From: Pyrus communis
Taxonomy: Eukaryota > Streptophyta > Magnoliopsida > Rosales > Rosaceae
Assembly: GCF_963583255.1 (NCBI RefSeq)
Contig: NC_084803.1
Span: 1,609,373-1,673,372 of the forward strand
Length of the DNA stretch: 64,000 nucleotides
Direction of reading: 5' to 3'
The notes under the pieces are model-generated. The model searched no databases and had not been told where the DNA came from. It worked only from the letters and a program-made list of their open reading frames with translations. This document shows positions 22,002 to 34,532 of the stretch, in pieces (position 1 is the stretch's first letter; each line of letters opens with the position of its first letter). Both the position numbers and the translations under genes were made by a program.

Positions 22002-24371
22002 ATGGCTTCAAACAAAGAACAAGTCATGACTATCGGCACTACCTCCATTGAAAAACAGCTGGTTCAGATGAAGGAAACAATTGCAAGGCTGATAAAGACT
22101 GCAGAGGAGAAAAACTTGCAAACCGCCGGACTCATCAACCGTCTGGAGGCGCAACATGGTGTCATGGTGAAACCAAGCTCTCTTCCAACTAAAAGGACCG
22201 AAGAAGGCTTCAACCCAAATGCCTACGAACTCATGTCAAAGGCTAGGCATGACTTTGCTTCCTCTTCAAATCTTGGAAAGAAGGTTTCAAACACCGTCAA
22301 CGACAAAGATCGCGACCTCACCAAAACTCAAAAGAAGTTGAAGGAGCATGGTTACGGAGTTGACAACAACCAAAGCACACCTCCAAAATCAATGGCATCA
22401 AGCAAGGGACAAGCCGTTCTTGCAACCACCAAGGGAAGAAGCATAAGCACTTCCGCCACGAATGGAGCATCCATTGGCACCACAACCACTCATCAACATG
22501 CCGCTTCAAAATTGGTACCGCTAAGCGAGCAAAGGGAACATCAAAGGCGCGAGTCTATCATCAACCTAACCTTGCTGGGGGCACCAAAGCATGCTGCTAA
22601 GGCGCATAAGATGACATCCCAAAATGGCCAATGGGTTTCTTCATCAGCACCCTGGATGTCTGAAGGAAAGTCATGCCTATTGGTTGCACAAGTCATGACC
22701 ATCGGCGTCACCTCTGTTGAAGAACAGCTAGCTCAGATGAATGAAGCAATCGCAAAGCTCACACAGACTGTGGAAGAGAAAGACTTGCAGATTGCCGCAC
22801 TTTTCAACCAACTAGATGCGCTGCCCGACGTAAAAGTCGACCGAAATATTGGCCTATTAAAGAAAGAAGGTGACGAAGAAGAGGAGCCACCAGTGGAGAA
22901 AGCTGAAGAGAAGCCGAAGCCAGACCAAGCAATGACATCCATGGGATCTCTCTCTATCCAGCAGCTACAGGAGATGATTGCAAGCACTATCAAGACACAG
23001 TACGAAGGAAGCTCGCACGACTCCGTACTGTACTCAAAGCCTTACTCCAAGAGGATTGATGCTTTGAAGATGCCAAGGGGTTATCAGCCCCCAAAATTCA
23101 TGCAGTTCGATGGAAAAGGCAACCCGAAACAACATGTCGCCCATTTCGTTGAAACTTGCAACAATGCTGGGACAGAGGGAGACTACCTCGTCAAACAGTT
23201 CGTGCGTTCGCTGAAAAGTAATGCTTTTGACTGGTACACTGACCTCGAACCTGAGTCTATCAACAGTTGGGACCAGCTAGAAAGGGAATTCCTCAACCGT
23301 TTCTACAGCACTCGTCGTACTGTAAGCATGCTAGAGCTGACCAGTACGAAACAGTGGAGAGATGAACCTGTCATCGACTACATAAATAGATGGCGTTCAT
23401 TAAGCCTGGATTGCAAAGATCGGCTTTCTGAAACCTCCGCCATCGAGATGTGCGTTCAAGGCATGCAGTGGGGACTACACTACATCCTTCAAGGCATCAA
23501 ACCACGAACATTTGAGGAGTTAGCCACCCGCGCCCATGATATGGAGTTAAGCATCACCCGTCATGGGAAGAAAGAACAGATCGCCGACTACAAGAATGAC
23601 AAAGTTTTGGGGCCAAAGGTGGATAAGGCTGCATGGAAACCCACCAAGGAAGCAATGACGGTCAACACAACTCCAGTCAAAACCCATACACGAGGCAAGG
23701 CGATTCAAACCGAAGCTTTTCGTGATCAAGAGATACGTAGACGCACTTTGAAGGAGCTTGAGGAGAAGACTTATCCATTCCCCGACTCTGACGTGGCTGC
23801 CATGTTAGATGACTTGCTGGAAAAAAAGGTGATCGACCTACCTGAGTGTAAACGGCCGGAAGAGATGAACCGTACTGACAGTCCAAGGTACTGTAAATTC
23901 CACCGCTTCATTGGTCATCCGACGGAAAAGTGCTTTGTGCTAAAAGATCTCATCATGAAGTTGGCTCAGAAAGGGATCATCGAGCTAGATCTTAATGATG
24001 TGGTGAAGTCAAACTATACCACCGTCACTTCTGGCTCTTTGAACTCAAAATCTTCACCTCAACCGCTGGGGGCATGCTCCAAAACCATGTCAGTCAAGTC
24101 AAGTGAAGTTGAAGGATGGACTTATGTCACTCCAAAGAAAATGCACAAGAAACATAGGTCTCCTTCACAAGTTCACCAATCGGAAAGGGGGCAAAACAGC
24201 TACCGTCAACCTTCAAAGCTACATGAAAGTATTGAGGATGATGAAGTTATGACACAAAGATCGTCCGTTGCCATCACGATGCGCGATTTCTTCCCCAAAG
24301 ACTTCTTCAATCACTCAGTCAAGACTCCTTGCTATGAAGATTGCAAGGAATGCCTCTCTAAGATCGTTTGA
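22002..24371 (+). CDS. Gag polyprotein of the TR-GAG element
   Basis: 789 aa from ATG 22002 ([12 protein letters not shown]); an upstream in-frame ATG at 21882 lies inside the LTR and is less likely. A coiled-coil-like segment starting QVMTIG occurs twice, at residues ~7-51 and ~230-275, so the N-terminal part is internally duplicated. The capsid-type retrotransposon gag domain covers about residues 358-510 (landmarks [32 protein letters not shown] and EFLNRFYST). Near residue 630 a [14 protein letters not shown] motif may be an atypical knuckle. The frame is fully open, in keeping with a recent insertion. It would form the virus-like particle. Confidence 0.88.
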   Translation: MASNKEQVMTIGTTSIEKQLVQMKETIARLIKTAEEKNLQTAGLINRLEAQHGVMVKPSSLPTKRTEEGFNPNAYELMSKARHDFASSSNLGKKVSNTVNDKDRDLTKTQKKLKEHGYGVDNNQSTPPKSMASSKGQAVLATTKGRSISTSATNGASIGTTTTHQHAASKLVPLSEQREHQRRESIINLTLLGAPKHAAKAHKMTSQNGQWVSSSAPWMSEGKSCLLVAQVMTIGVTSVEEQLAQMNEAIAKLTQTVEEKDLQIAALFNQLDALPDVKVDRNIGLLKKEGDEEEEPPVEKAEEKPKPDQAMTSMGSLSIQQLQEMIASTIKTQYEGSSHDSVLYSKPYSKRIDALKMPRGYQPPKFMQFDGKGNPKQHVAHFVETCNNAGTEGDYLVKQFVRSLKSNAFDWYTDLEPESINSWDQLEREFLNRFYSTRRTVSMLELTSTKQWRDEPVIDYINRWRSLSLDCKDRLSETSAIEMCVQGMQWGLHYILQGIKPRTFEELATRAHDMELSITRHGKKEQIADYKNDKVLGPKVDKAAWKPTKEAMTVNTTPVKTHTRGKAIQTEAFRDQEIRRRTLKELEEKTYPFPDSDVAAMLDDLLEKKVIDLPECKRPEEMNRTDSPRYCKFHRFIGHPTEKCFVLKDLIMKLAQKGIIELDLNDVVKSNYTTVTSGSLNSKSSPQPLGACSKTMSVKSSEVEGWTYVTPKKMHKKHRSPSQVHQSERGQNSYRQPSKLHESIEDDEVMTQRSSVAITMRDFFPKDFFNHSVKTPCYEDCKECLSKIV

Positions 24372-24905
24372 CAAAATCATCAAAAAGACACGCTCCTTGC
24401 CTGCACGAGCTGAAACTGCAAATGGCAACAAAAGCTCCTCGTTCGCACGAGCCTAAAAGGTGACACCAAAAGCTCCTCGTTCGCACGAGCCTAAAAGGCG
24501 ACAACCAACGCTCCTCGTTCGCACGAGCCTAAAAGGCGACAACCAAAGCTCCTCGTTCGCACGAGCCTAAAAGGTGACAACAAAAGCTCCTTGTCTGCAT
24601 GAGCTGAAACTGCAAATGGCACCAAACGCTCCTGGCCCACAAGAGCATAAACTGTGTATGGCAAAATCATCACCAAAATCATCATCAAAACCATCACTCA
24701 TTTGAACTACGTTATGACTTGATCTCTTCTTTGGAAGAGTACGTAGGCAACTTGAAACTTCAAAACTTCAAGTACAGTCACATCAAAATAAATAAATAAA
24801 TGTTTCATTAAAGAAAGTCAATTTTATTACAAAAGAAAAGAAAAAAAATAATAATAATACATATGTTACTATGTATTAGAAAAAAATATATATATTCTCT
24901 ATCCC

Positions 24906-24959
<54 letters not shown>

Positions 24960-27242
24960 CAAAATATATATATATATATATGTGTATGTGTGTATATATA
25001 TATTCTCGGCCCAAACAACTGGGATGGCCTCTTGGAGGCCTCTTGGACCCTCTAAACCTTAAGGCCCGTGACAAAATATCCACCAAATCAAATGGAGTGC
25101 ACCACAGCTCGAGGCCTCAAGAATTCAGAAAGAGAGCTTATTCTCACCACTGTCTTCATCAAGCTCCCTCCACATTGGCGCAATCAATCTCGCCAACACA
25201 GCATCATCATCAACCGTCCTGAAAGCAGCCGACTATCTTCAGGAGTGAGGAGGTTCCTAGCTACTATCGTAGCTGTTGTTGCGTCCTTCATCACAGAGTC
25301 TTCACCTGTAAGAGGACCGTTAGAAGATAAAAAAGAAGGGCGCCATACATTACCTTGACGGGGCACAACCGGATCGCTGCTGAGACTCAAATCTAAGCAA
25401 AGGTTCGATGAGTTAGTCATTTTTCAAAGGTGTTCAAAGAGAAGGGATAAAAAAAAATTTCAAAGGGTCGGAGACAATTTTTCAAGAATGGGCAATCTTC
25501 AGAGTGTGAATGTTGGGGTGATCAATACCGCTCTATAAAAAGCCAAGCGACACGACCACCGATTCAAAAATCCGGATTTTCCAGCGTGAAGTTCGGCGAC
25601 GCGTTCGCGGCTTTTCAGAAAACGCGTTCAACTTTGTCAAAAGATATCTGACAAAGTCGAGAACACGTAGAGGCCATCATCGCAACTACACATCTTTAGC
25701 CGACAAGCGCAAAGTTCGGCGACGCTTTCTCTGCTTTTCAGAAAACGCGTGCAACTTTGTCAAAAGTGGCGCTCGTTCAGAAATCGAAGAGGCGTCGTTC
25801 AGAAATCGAAGAGACGTCTGTCGACAAGGGTAAAAGAACAAGACCACCACTTGCTATTAAGAAATCCCTATATGTGTCGACCTTCGTCTCTTATGGCAAG
25901 GCAGACCTGAAGAAAATGCCCAACTCTTCCTTACCTCTGAGGGCGCACTCCCAACAAAGCCTCTCGAAATACACAATTCTTCTTCTTCATTTGAGAAAAC
26001 CTATTCAACCTTTGAAGATACCAGATGCCTGGAGTACAGATGACCCAGGAGGAAACGATAGATTGAAGCATGTGCTGATTCATTCACCGCTTCTTCAAAA
26101 GCAAAGGTATCTCATATCATCAAGGGCGAAAGCATAGGTATCTCATATCATGCTTTTTCCCTATCTTTTCCTTTGCCCTTGTTCTCACCTGCTAAGACAA
26201 GGACAGAGGAAGCAATATGTCGGAACCTCCACTCAAACCAGTTGCCACCAAGGAGTGAAGCACCATTTAAATGCAAAGGTTGCATTCAACTCCTGCATCG
26301 GAGGACAAATACTACAAGAGAAGATGCTAAACCTGCATAAGGAAATACCACTTCTGCAAAGGGGAGCAAGTAAGGCAAGTGAAAATGATACATCGAAGCA
26401 TGTGGAGACAAGCACAACAAATATATGTGTTGATTCATTCGCTGCTTCTTCGAAAGCAAAGGTATCTCATATCATGCTTTTTCCCTGTCTTTTCCTTTGT
26501 CCTTGTTCTTACTCGCATGGCAAAGTGAAAGAAGCAATCAGCCGGCACTTGGAGTCAGTCTTCCGATCTGGAACCGACTACCTGTAATCTATTCCTGGTT
26601 GCTTACCTAGCGTTGCTCTCGAGTAGTCATCTTCAACGGTTGATACACTGCCAGAGAAGGGACAAGGAAACTTCAATTTTTCCAATTCGTATTCAATACG
26701 AATTGGAAAGATTGAACAAAGAAACAGGTCAGCACCTCCACCTCGTACTTGCCTGCCATATCCTGAAACCGCTCGTAGACCTTCGGGGGGAGACCAAAAG
26801 AATCTTGCTGCCCAGTTCAAGAGTAGCACAAAGGAAAATCAACGAGCGGAGGAGACAAGAAGAATCCTCCAGCCCAGTTCAAGATCAAGCCTCAATGGCC
26901 CTTGAAGAAATCACAAGTCCGATTCAAAATCAAGTGTTCACCACCCTTGAATCAAATTCAACTCCAGATAAAAGGAGTAAGTTCAGACCTTCGGAGGAGA
27001 CCAAAAGAATCTTTCAGCCCAGTTCAAGATTAAGTTTGTGGAAAATCAACGATTGGAGGAAACCAGAAAATCTTCCAGTCGAACTCAAGATCAAGCCTCG
27101 ATGGCCCTTGAAGAAATTTCCAGCTCAATTCAAGATCAAGCCTCGACGGCCCTTGGGTTGACATCTACATTAAGGGACTTCAAAACGCATCTTCTACACG
27201 TGACAAGCACATGTCTACGACGCGCCTTGAAGTGGGGGCATT
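24372..27242 (+). other. Non-coding 3' internal region of the TR-GAG element
   Basis: No pol domains in any frame. Apart from the tandem array it holds a ~51-bp poly-A (24907-24957), a TA/TG microsatellite (24967-25000), a duplicated segment built on gttcggcgacgc and ttttcagaaaacgcgt (25583-25640 and 25710-25765), and a second duplicated segment starting ggtatctcatatcatgc (around 26136 and 26460). At 26875-27160 it carries several copies of a caagatcaagcct...ggcccttga motif also found in the LTRs. Confidence 0.7.
24390..24640 (+). repeat. ~36-bp tandem repeats after gag
   Basis: About five copies of a unit built on aaaagctcctcgttcgcac plus gagcctaaaaggtgac, with more diverged copies at each end. 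It follows the gag stop directly. Such arrays are common in non-coding parts of large gypsy-type elements and have no coding role. Confidence 0.85.
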
Positions 27243-28108
27243 TGTAGACATCAAAATTTCGGTGAAATGAATGTTGACCAATAATTAAAATTTCAACACT
27301 CACGTGTCACATAAATTTTACATGTAGCGTGTGACTCAACGAAAAATCGAAATAAATTGGAAAAGTCATCAAATAGGACACGTGTCAATACCTGGCAGAA
27401 ATGATTTATTTCATCTGATTATTTAAATCCAAAAATCAAGTTTTGGAATTCTATAAATAGGAAGCCAAGGCATTCATTTGAGAGAGGAAGAAAGAAAGGA
27501 AGAAGAGAAAGAAAGAAGGGAATTTACATCACACCAAAACCTTGAAGCCTCGAAACTCTAAAGCTCTCAAGCAAATCCCGAAGGATCAAGAAAACACTCT
27601 TCGTTCTTCGTCAAATCCTCCTTCAAAGGTCAAGCCCCAACGGCCCTTGAAGAACTTCCACCGACTCAAGATCAAGCCCCGACGGCCCCTTGAAGAAAGT
27701 GTTCATCATCCGTTCATCCTAAGATCAAGCCCCAACGGCCCTTTGGATCAACAACCTCAACAAATCCACACATCCAATCGTTCTTCAAGATTAAGCCCAA
27801 AAGCCCTTGAAGATCCGCTCATCCATCAACCTTCAAGATCAAGCCCAAAAGCCCTTGAAGAAATCCATACATCCAGTCTTCAAGATCAAGCCCAAAAGCC
27901 CTCGAAGATCCGTTCATCAACTGTTCATCCCTAGATCAAGCCCCGACGGCCCTTTGGATCAACAGCTCATCCACAAACCTACACCCTACGAAGATAGAAT
28001 CAGAGGATCAAATTACAAAGAGATTGTAACCCCAAAATCAATACAAACAAAAAATATATTTTGTACACGTATTCTTGTCTCTTGTTTCAGGAATTTTTCG
28101 TGTTTACA

Positions 28109-28576
28109 GCGGGTTTCAACACGGTCTTTCCGGCGTCCTATTTGCCGGAAGGGTTTTTGGATAGGACGCGAGGGAGAGGATTGGTGACACCTTCGTGGGC
28201 CCCTCAAGTCGCAGTTCTGAGCCATCGGTCTGTGGCTGGGTTTGTGACGCACTGCGGTTGGAATTCGGTGTTGGAGAGCGTATTGCATGGGGTGGCGATG
28301 ATTGCGTGGCCGCTGTACGCCGAGCAGAGGATGAATGCGAGGTTTTTGGTGGATGTGGGAGTTGCGGTATGGCCGGAGGCGGAGGAGGATGATGGGAAGA
28401 AAGTGGTGGGGCGTTGCGAGGTGGAGAGGGTGGTGAGGACAATTTTGGAGGAGGAAGGAGAAGGGGTGAGGAGGAGGGTGAGGGAGCTTCAAGGCACTGC
28501 CCTGAAAGCTTTGGAAGTCGATGGGTCATCTAGTGGATCCCTCGAGGGACTGGCGAAGGAGTGGCGGGAGGCTTAG
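28109..28576 (+). pseudogene. UGT72-like glucosyltransferase, 3' part with PSPG box
   Basis: Resumes with the duplicated gcggg and reads [16 protein letters not shown], then the PSPG box from [16 protein letters not shown] through THCGWNS to the final FxxEQ-type end (AWPLYAEQ), whose terminal Gln favours UDP-glucose. It ends at tag 28574-28576. The frame is the same as that of the 5' part before insertion, so before the transposon the gene was one uninterrupted exon of about 470 codons. No other damage is seen, and the break is thus recent. Confidence 0.9.
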
Positions 28577-29592
28577 TTCTTCGATTAGTTTGATGTGTGT
28601 AAAAAATTAACGATCTATTGACCCAAAAAAATTAAAAAAAAATTAACGATCTAAAACTTATCAATTGTGATTGACAGATTAAGATTTAAATTGTTGTCGT
28701 TAGATTGATATAATAGTTCGGTTGAGCGAAATGTTGATAAATGTAGAAAATTCAAATTTAAAAGTTTGAGATCCATTGTATTGCTTAATGCATGCATAAG
28801 TGCAAAAAGTTTATAATCCAACAAAAGGAGTGTCAGCTTATAACACAAATAAGTGTTGAACTTTAGTTACTCTTCATAACACACTTGAATAAGGATAATA
28901 CTTGCAATTCCCACATGGGACATATTCTACCATTATTGAATAAGTATCTTCACCATCTAAATTTCATAATCAGAACTGTTTAATTTATTAATTTTTATTT
29001 GAATATCATTAGTAAGGAGTCATTCGAATCAAATATCGTTTAATCTTCCAAATTTATAGAACAAATTGACAATGTGATTATCAGGTAATATATCCATGAT
29101 GAACTGTCAATTTACTTGATACACTTGGATAACTAAATGATCTTCGAATTAAATAATTTTTTTAAAAAAATAATCTTTAAATGAAGTTTATAAATTGAAC
29201 AATTTCGATTATGTAGTTTATATTATAAAAATACATTATTCAAGGATGGTGAAATGTGATCACTCTCCGGTGTGAAGGACGCAAGTATGGAAAGATTCTA
29301 CCTATTATATGACCATAAAAAGGTTATTGTCACATGTTCAAAAATGAAGCCCAATAACTAAAATATGGATCTACTGCGATCTCCTACTCATCTGAAAAGC
29401 CCGTCCACGAAACTCCCCAAAAAAAAAAAAGTTTCGGTGGCGCACGAATCAATAAAACAAGCTGACTGGTGGATACTGACGTATGGCGGTATGGGTTCCA
29501 CAAGATAACGGTTTCCCGCGGAAACGGCAGCGTTTTGATACGACTAAGAACTTTTCCTCTGGTTCTCTCTCTCGCTCGGGCTCTGCATCTCC
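28577..29592. other. Spacer between UGT and PEX11A
   Basis: AT-rich, with no gene seen. The last ~120 bp are GC-richer and probably hold the promoter/5' UTR of PEX11A. ORFs overlapping its 5' end in other frames look incidental. Confidence 0.6.
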
Positions 29593-30384
29593 ATGGACTC
29601 GAAAGCTTCAACAACCACGGCTCCATTACTGAACCAGCAAAACCGAATCAATCCACCGTCGAAGCCGAAGCAGAAGGACTTCCTGAACCACCTCGAAGCC
29701 TACCTCGCGAAGCGAGATGGCGTCGACAAGCTCCTTAAGATATCCCGGTACGCCACCAAGATCGTCCTCGCCTCCTCCGCCCTCCCCGAAACCCTCCCCC
29801 TAACGCAGCGGCTCAAGAGCTTCGAGTCGAGCGTCGGCATCAGCCGCAAGGCCTTCCGTTTAGGTAAGTTCGTCCAGGACGTCAACGCTCTGAGAAGCTC
29901 GAAATCGAAATTAGATTCGAATCAGGAGCTCGTACTCGCACTAATCGCCTACGGAGGCGAGGGATTGTACTTTTTCGTTGAGCAGTTCGTCTGGCTAGTC
30001 AAGTCGGGGTTGATCGATAAGAAGCACTCGCGGAATTTGCAGAAGATCAGCGCCTGGGCCGAGTTCATCGGATACGCCGGCAGCATCTCGTTGAAATTTA
30101 GGGATTTGAGTCGGATTTCGGAGGACGAAAGGTGTGTAAAATCGAGCATTGAGATCGCGATTATGAGGGGGAACGGGTGCGAGGAAGAGAAGGAGAAGTT
30201 GACTAAAGTATGTGAGAAGAAAATGATGAAGAGGTTGTCAGTGGTTCAAGATTCGGCGGACGCGTTAATGGCTTTGGCGGACATCCGGGACGGCGGCGGA
30301 CCGTTCTTGGGGCCTCTTTCGATATCGCTGGCCGGGATGTTATCGGCTCTGATTAGCACTCACAAGAATTGGGTGTCTTGCTGA
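29593..30384 (+). CDS. PEX11A: Peroxisomal membrane protein PEX11A-like
   Basis: A 263-aa intronless peroxin of the PEX11 family, which binds and elongates the peroxisomal membrane and promotes peroxisome proliferation and division. The family core starts at residue ~30 with FLNHLEAYLAKRDGVDKLLK, an amphipathic-helix region. Landmarks SSVGISRKAFRLGKFVQD and GGEGLYFFVEQFVWL follow, and the protein ends with ALISTHKNWVSC. Hydrophobic stretches near residues 125-140 and 240-255 would be membrane segments. The core and tail resemble plant PEX11A more than PEX11B-E. The short extra N-terminus (STTTAPLLNQQ) is plausible. The start is the first ATG in a good context (ccATGga). The frame is intact. 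Confidence 0.9.
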   Translation: MDSKASTTTAPLLNQQNRINPPSKPKQKDFLNHLEAYLAKRDGVDKLLKISRYATKIVLASSALPETLPLTQRLKSFESSVGISRKAFRLGKFVQDVNALRSSKSKLDSNQELVLALIAYGGEGLYFFVEQFVWLVKSGLIDKKHSRNLQKISAWAEFIGYAGSISLKFRDLSRISEDERCVKSSIEIAIMRGNGCEEEKEKLTKVCEKKMMKRLSVVQDSADALMALADIRDGGGPFLGPLSISLAGMLSALISTHKNWVSC

Positions 30385-31795
30385 GATTCATGGCCTTTTT
30401 ACAAGGTATGGTTGCTTGACACTTTCTTTGTTAATTTGTGCTGCAAATTGTAAGAGAATAAAATGTATGCAGATTGACACAGGCAATGGTTCAATAAGAA
30501 TTCATTTTATAGCACATTCTGAATTCGTTAGCTCGTGAGTGCGAAAACTGAATTCTTTAGCTCGTAAGTGATTTTCGCAGGCCTTTTTTCTGAAAGATGA
30601 AAAATCAAATGAAGTGATGAACAACTTATTAGTAATGACTAACAAGAAGAACTTCAACAGATCGAAAACTCGTTGTTTGGTATCTTGACATTTGTGATGA
30701 ATGCCAATAATGATGTGAACATTTCAAATTCGACATCTTCATTTTCCTTGAACATGACATGTTGAGTATTTTGGAGCAATATTGCCGAAAACATTTGTCC
30801 AAGAATCTGACTTTCGTAGGTCAAATCCGACTTTGATGCTGCTTAAAGTGCAACCGGAATTCATCCCTGACGATTCATCTTGTTCGTGCCCTGCTAAACC
30901 CGAAGTCTATGATTGCTTGCCTTTCGTTTCACGCAGTTACTACTGATTACCAATTACACTGCTCATATAGAATTGTTCTTTGATCTTTTTGAACTTGAAT
31001 TTTCTTTGACATCTGATGAATGCAGTTCTTTCAAGAATACGGAAAATTGGTTTTACTAATGAGTTCAACTAGTTAACAGAGTGGCGAACAAGTACGCTCA
31101 TCTCTCTAGGTCGATCCATCCATGGTTCGAGTTGTGCCTCCCGCAGTCATTTCTATCTGCAACTTTGCGGTTCCTCGTTGTATGCCAGTCGTGTGATGAC
31201 AGAAACTGGATAGACGTTTTAGCTGTGAGCTTATTAGCAGACGTTTATGTTGAATATGTTCGGGTTCTCCATTTCCATTAACGTTTCAACTTAAGTGGCA
31301 TTTTTCTGCGCCAAACCTATGTAGAGTTTATATGGTTTGTTCTGGAAAGCTGCGTTTGGTTGGTGAAAAAAGTGTTCGGGAATAGAAAACTTTTTTGTTT
31401 GGCGAACCGAACTCCGTTCTGGTTACGTTTTTTGCCTTGCTAGTATTTGAGAGCTGGATTGCTTCATCGGTTTTTTGCCTTATAACCCACGATTTTCATC
31501 GGTTTTGTTAAAAACTACCAAAATCATCATGAAACCTATTTTCGTTAAATTTTCCACAAACCATAAGATTCTTGAAAATCATGCATGGCCTTCTGGAGAT
31601 GTTATGTTTTCCGCTAGTATTTTTCTATTTTTCCGTTCTCTAGCTTTCAAGTTCGGGACATTTATGGACCTAATAAATGGTCAAATTGCTCCCAAATAAC
31701 TTATAACAATTTTCTTCTTGTGTACGCAAAATAACTTGTGAGAACTCAACAATCTCATTTTTTACAGAAATCGTGGTCTATAACCCACATTTAGA
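30385..31795. other. Downstream region of PEX11A
   Basis: Probably 3' UTR followed by spacer. Only short ORFs without features (for example 31081-31281). No repeats are recognised until the MITE at 31796. Confidence 0.55.
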
Positions 31796-32330
31796 CCTGG
31801 TTTGGTACTGAGGTGATTCTGAAAAAAGCTGTTGGGGAAAAACTCAGAGTACACAACTCTAACACAAGTGTTGGAGAGACAATACAAGTAAACAAATTAC
31901 TTGTATTACACAAACAAAATATTACAACACAAACTATTAAGGACACTCTTGAGAAGTTATGACACTCACTCACTTTCTAGAGACAAACTCTAGATCACTC
32001 ACACTACTACAAGACTATTCTTGCTTCTCACTCTCACTTGATTGCTTGCTTGCTTGATTACAAGCTTGCTTGGTTGGTTACTTGTTTATTTGTTGATACA
32101 AATGGTGTGGATGCCTTCTCCTTTTATAGGCATGGATGGAACCTTGGAGAAGCATGGACACACCATGCTAGAGATATCTAGATAATTCCACTAACTTCCT
32201 AAGTTAGAATTATCTACACTAATCTTGCATGTTGGTGGAAACCTCACCATTCTTCTAGACTCTTCCACCAACTTAAGAAACAACATTCTAGTCATTTCTA
32301 CAAAGTACTACTTTAACTTGGATAATCTAC

Positions 32331-34367
32331 CTAACCAACCTTAGTGAATGTTCTAGAATTCTTTATTCTAGATTTGTGTAGGTCCTTTAATGAGATAGGG
32401 TTGATTTCTTTAACACTCCCCCTCAACACCATCTCATTCTTTTCTTCATGCCGAGTTGATGACGAAGCTTTTTCTTGCATACCCATTTGCATGATATGGG
32501 TTTCACATCTCTTCGCTTTGGCACTGGATTCCAAGCTTGATTTAGTTTTGCTGCAGTGACCTCTTCTCCCAACTTTGAAGCACTCAGGTTCAACTGTTTC
32601 TTTTTCTATGGCTACGTTGGCATATTTAGGATTTTGCTTCCTGATTCTTGTTGACCTCCTTAGTTGTGATTGTGGAGTTAATACTTCCACTTCACTAGGT
32701 CTATCTTCTTCTGGTTGTTGATATATGTCAGCTTGCCAAGGGTTTTGGGGCACTGCTTGCTCAACATCATCACCATTAAGCGAATCCTCAGACTCATCTG
32801 GTTTCGACTGGATTCGAACAATTTGCTCCCCCATCTTTTGCTGCAACTTATCTTCTATCTCTCTTAAATTAGGCAACGCCTCTTTTTCTGAGGACCACCA
32901 AGAAGATGCTTCATCAAACACCACATCTCGTGATGTGTAACACCTTCCATTCGTAGGATCACAACATTTCCACCCTTTTCTTTGGCTGTCGTATCCCACA
33001 AAGATACATCGGACTGCCTTCTTGTCAAACTTGCTACGTAAATGACTTGGAACAAATACGTATCACACATAGCCAAAGACTCGAAAGTAACTAACTGTAG
33101 GTTTCATATCCCACAGTTTCTCAAAGGGTGAGACAAATTCTAACCTGGGTTGAGGAAGCCTGTTGATCACATAAGCTGCAGTTCTCATTGCTTTGGCCCA
33201 AAACCTTCCTGGTACATTCTTGGCATGGAGCATACTTCGACATATTTCTGCAAGATGCCGGTTCTTTCTTTCCGTTACGCCATTCTGTTGTGGCGTATAG
33301 GCACAGGTGAACTGGTGACGTATTCTACATTCTCGTAGATAATGGGAAAACTCATTCGAGGTATATTCTCCTCCATTATCTGTGCATATGCAACGGATCT
33401 TCTTTCCTACTTCTCCTTTAATTGTCTCCTTAAACTCTTTAAATTTTGAAAACGTTTCAGATTTTTCTTTCATAAAGAAAACCCACACATACCTCGAGAA
33501 GTCATCAATGAATGTCACCATGTACCGCATCCCACTTATCGATGGTTGCTTGACTGGCCCAAACACATCAGAATGAACCAACTCCAACGCCTTTTTCGCT
33601 TTAAACTTCGACTTTTCGTATGGTAGTTGATGTGTTTTACCATACTGGCATCCTACACAGACCGTGTCTGTTCTCACGTCAAGCTGAGGTAACCCCTTAA
33701 GCATTGACTTCTTCATCATCACATTTAGTTTGTGATAGCTAACGTGACCCAATCTCATGTGCCATAAATCTGCTGTCTCGTTCTTCCTTGTCTTGTCTAT
33801 GTATGCAGTTTCTGCTGACATTACATAGACTGACTGCAGTCGCCGTCCCTCCATTGTTGGCGTCCCTAAGATCTTGAGGTATCGATACACTTTCACATCT
33901 CGTGGACCAAACAAGACATAGTTTCCCAATGACGTCAATTGCGGCACTGAAAGTAGATTTTTCTTCATACGTGGAACATGGTAGACATCTTGAAGCGGCA
34001 CATGGTTAGTGTTGTATCGGGGCTCAATTATTGTCTTACCGATGTGACCAATCGGTAGCCTCGAGTCGTTAGTCGTCACCACTAAGCGGCCTCCTTTGTA
34101 CTCAGTCAGACTTTGTAACTTTTTCTCATCACCTGTCATATGGTTTGAGCAGCCTGAATCCACGATCCAATCATTCTGGTAGTCAATCGACTCCAGACTT
34201 GTTGCTGTGAGAGCTGACTCTTTCTTCTCTGTAGCAATAGATGCTTCACCGTCCCATTCTTCCTCCAGGGCTAGAGACATAATGATGTCCCAATCATCTT
34301 CACTTTTCTTCTCTGAGTTGGCGACGTTACTTTCTGCAGGCCTTTTGAACCAGCAATCCTTCGCCAT
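32331..34367 (-). pseudogene. Copia protease-integrase region, RT deleted
   Basis: Minus-strand reading from 34367: end of the CCHC knuckle, protease with the catalytic DSG ([13 protein letters not shown]), and integrase with the HHCC part ([12 protein letters not shown]...CVGCQYGK) and catalytic landmarks [20 protein letters not shown] and [15 protein letters not shown] tga near 33063 interrupts the reading. The frame continues in 32999-32331 through the integrase C-terminus (GYDSQRKGWKCCDP) to an acidic tail, which joins directly to a short terminal segment (KVGRRGHCSKTKSSLESS). The whole RT-RNase H block (usually >1 kb) is missing. Confidence 0.85.
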
Positions 34368-34532
34368 GTGGCCATTCTTTTGACAATTGTAACACTTGCC
34401 CTCAAATCTTTTATTATTCTGGGACTAACCACGGTTGTCGTGATACTTCAGAGCTCCCCCTGGCCGAGAACTCCCTCCTCCTTGATGACCTTTTTCCTTG
34501 TCACCATTTCTTTTAGATCCACCACCAGCATG

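Larger units (their letters stand above)
21064..28108 (+). mobile_element. Gag-only LTR retrotransposon (TR-GAG type), very young
   Basis: 7,045 bp with LTRs 21064-21929 and 27243-28108, both 866 bp and without any difference found by eye. TSD gcggg at 21059-21063 and 28109-28113. LTRs run TGTAGACATC ... GTTTACA and contain a tataaata box (near 21273 and 27452). A candidate primer site (cttggcacgcccagtgggac) follows the 5' LTR, and a polypurine tract (agtgggggca) precedes the 3' LTR. The only long ORF is gag; no protease, RT, RNase H or integrase is present in the ~2.9 kb after gag. Gag is of Ty3/gypsy (Tat/Ogre-like) character, so it presumably moved with help from a related autonomous element. 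It lies inside the UGT coding sequence. Confidence 0.92.

Noticed and set aside
24390..24640. Evenly spaced repeats resembling a CRISPR array
   Set aside because: The units are contiguous tandem repeats without unique spacers, inside a plant retrotransposon.
29700..30149. Antisense ORFs over PEX11A
   Set aside because: Shadows of a GC-rich intronless gene.
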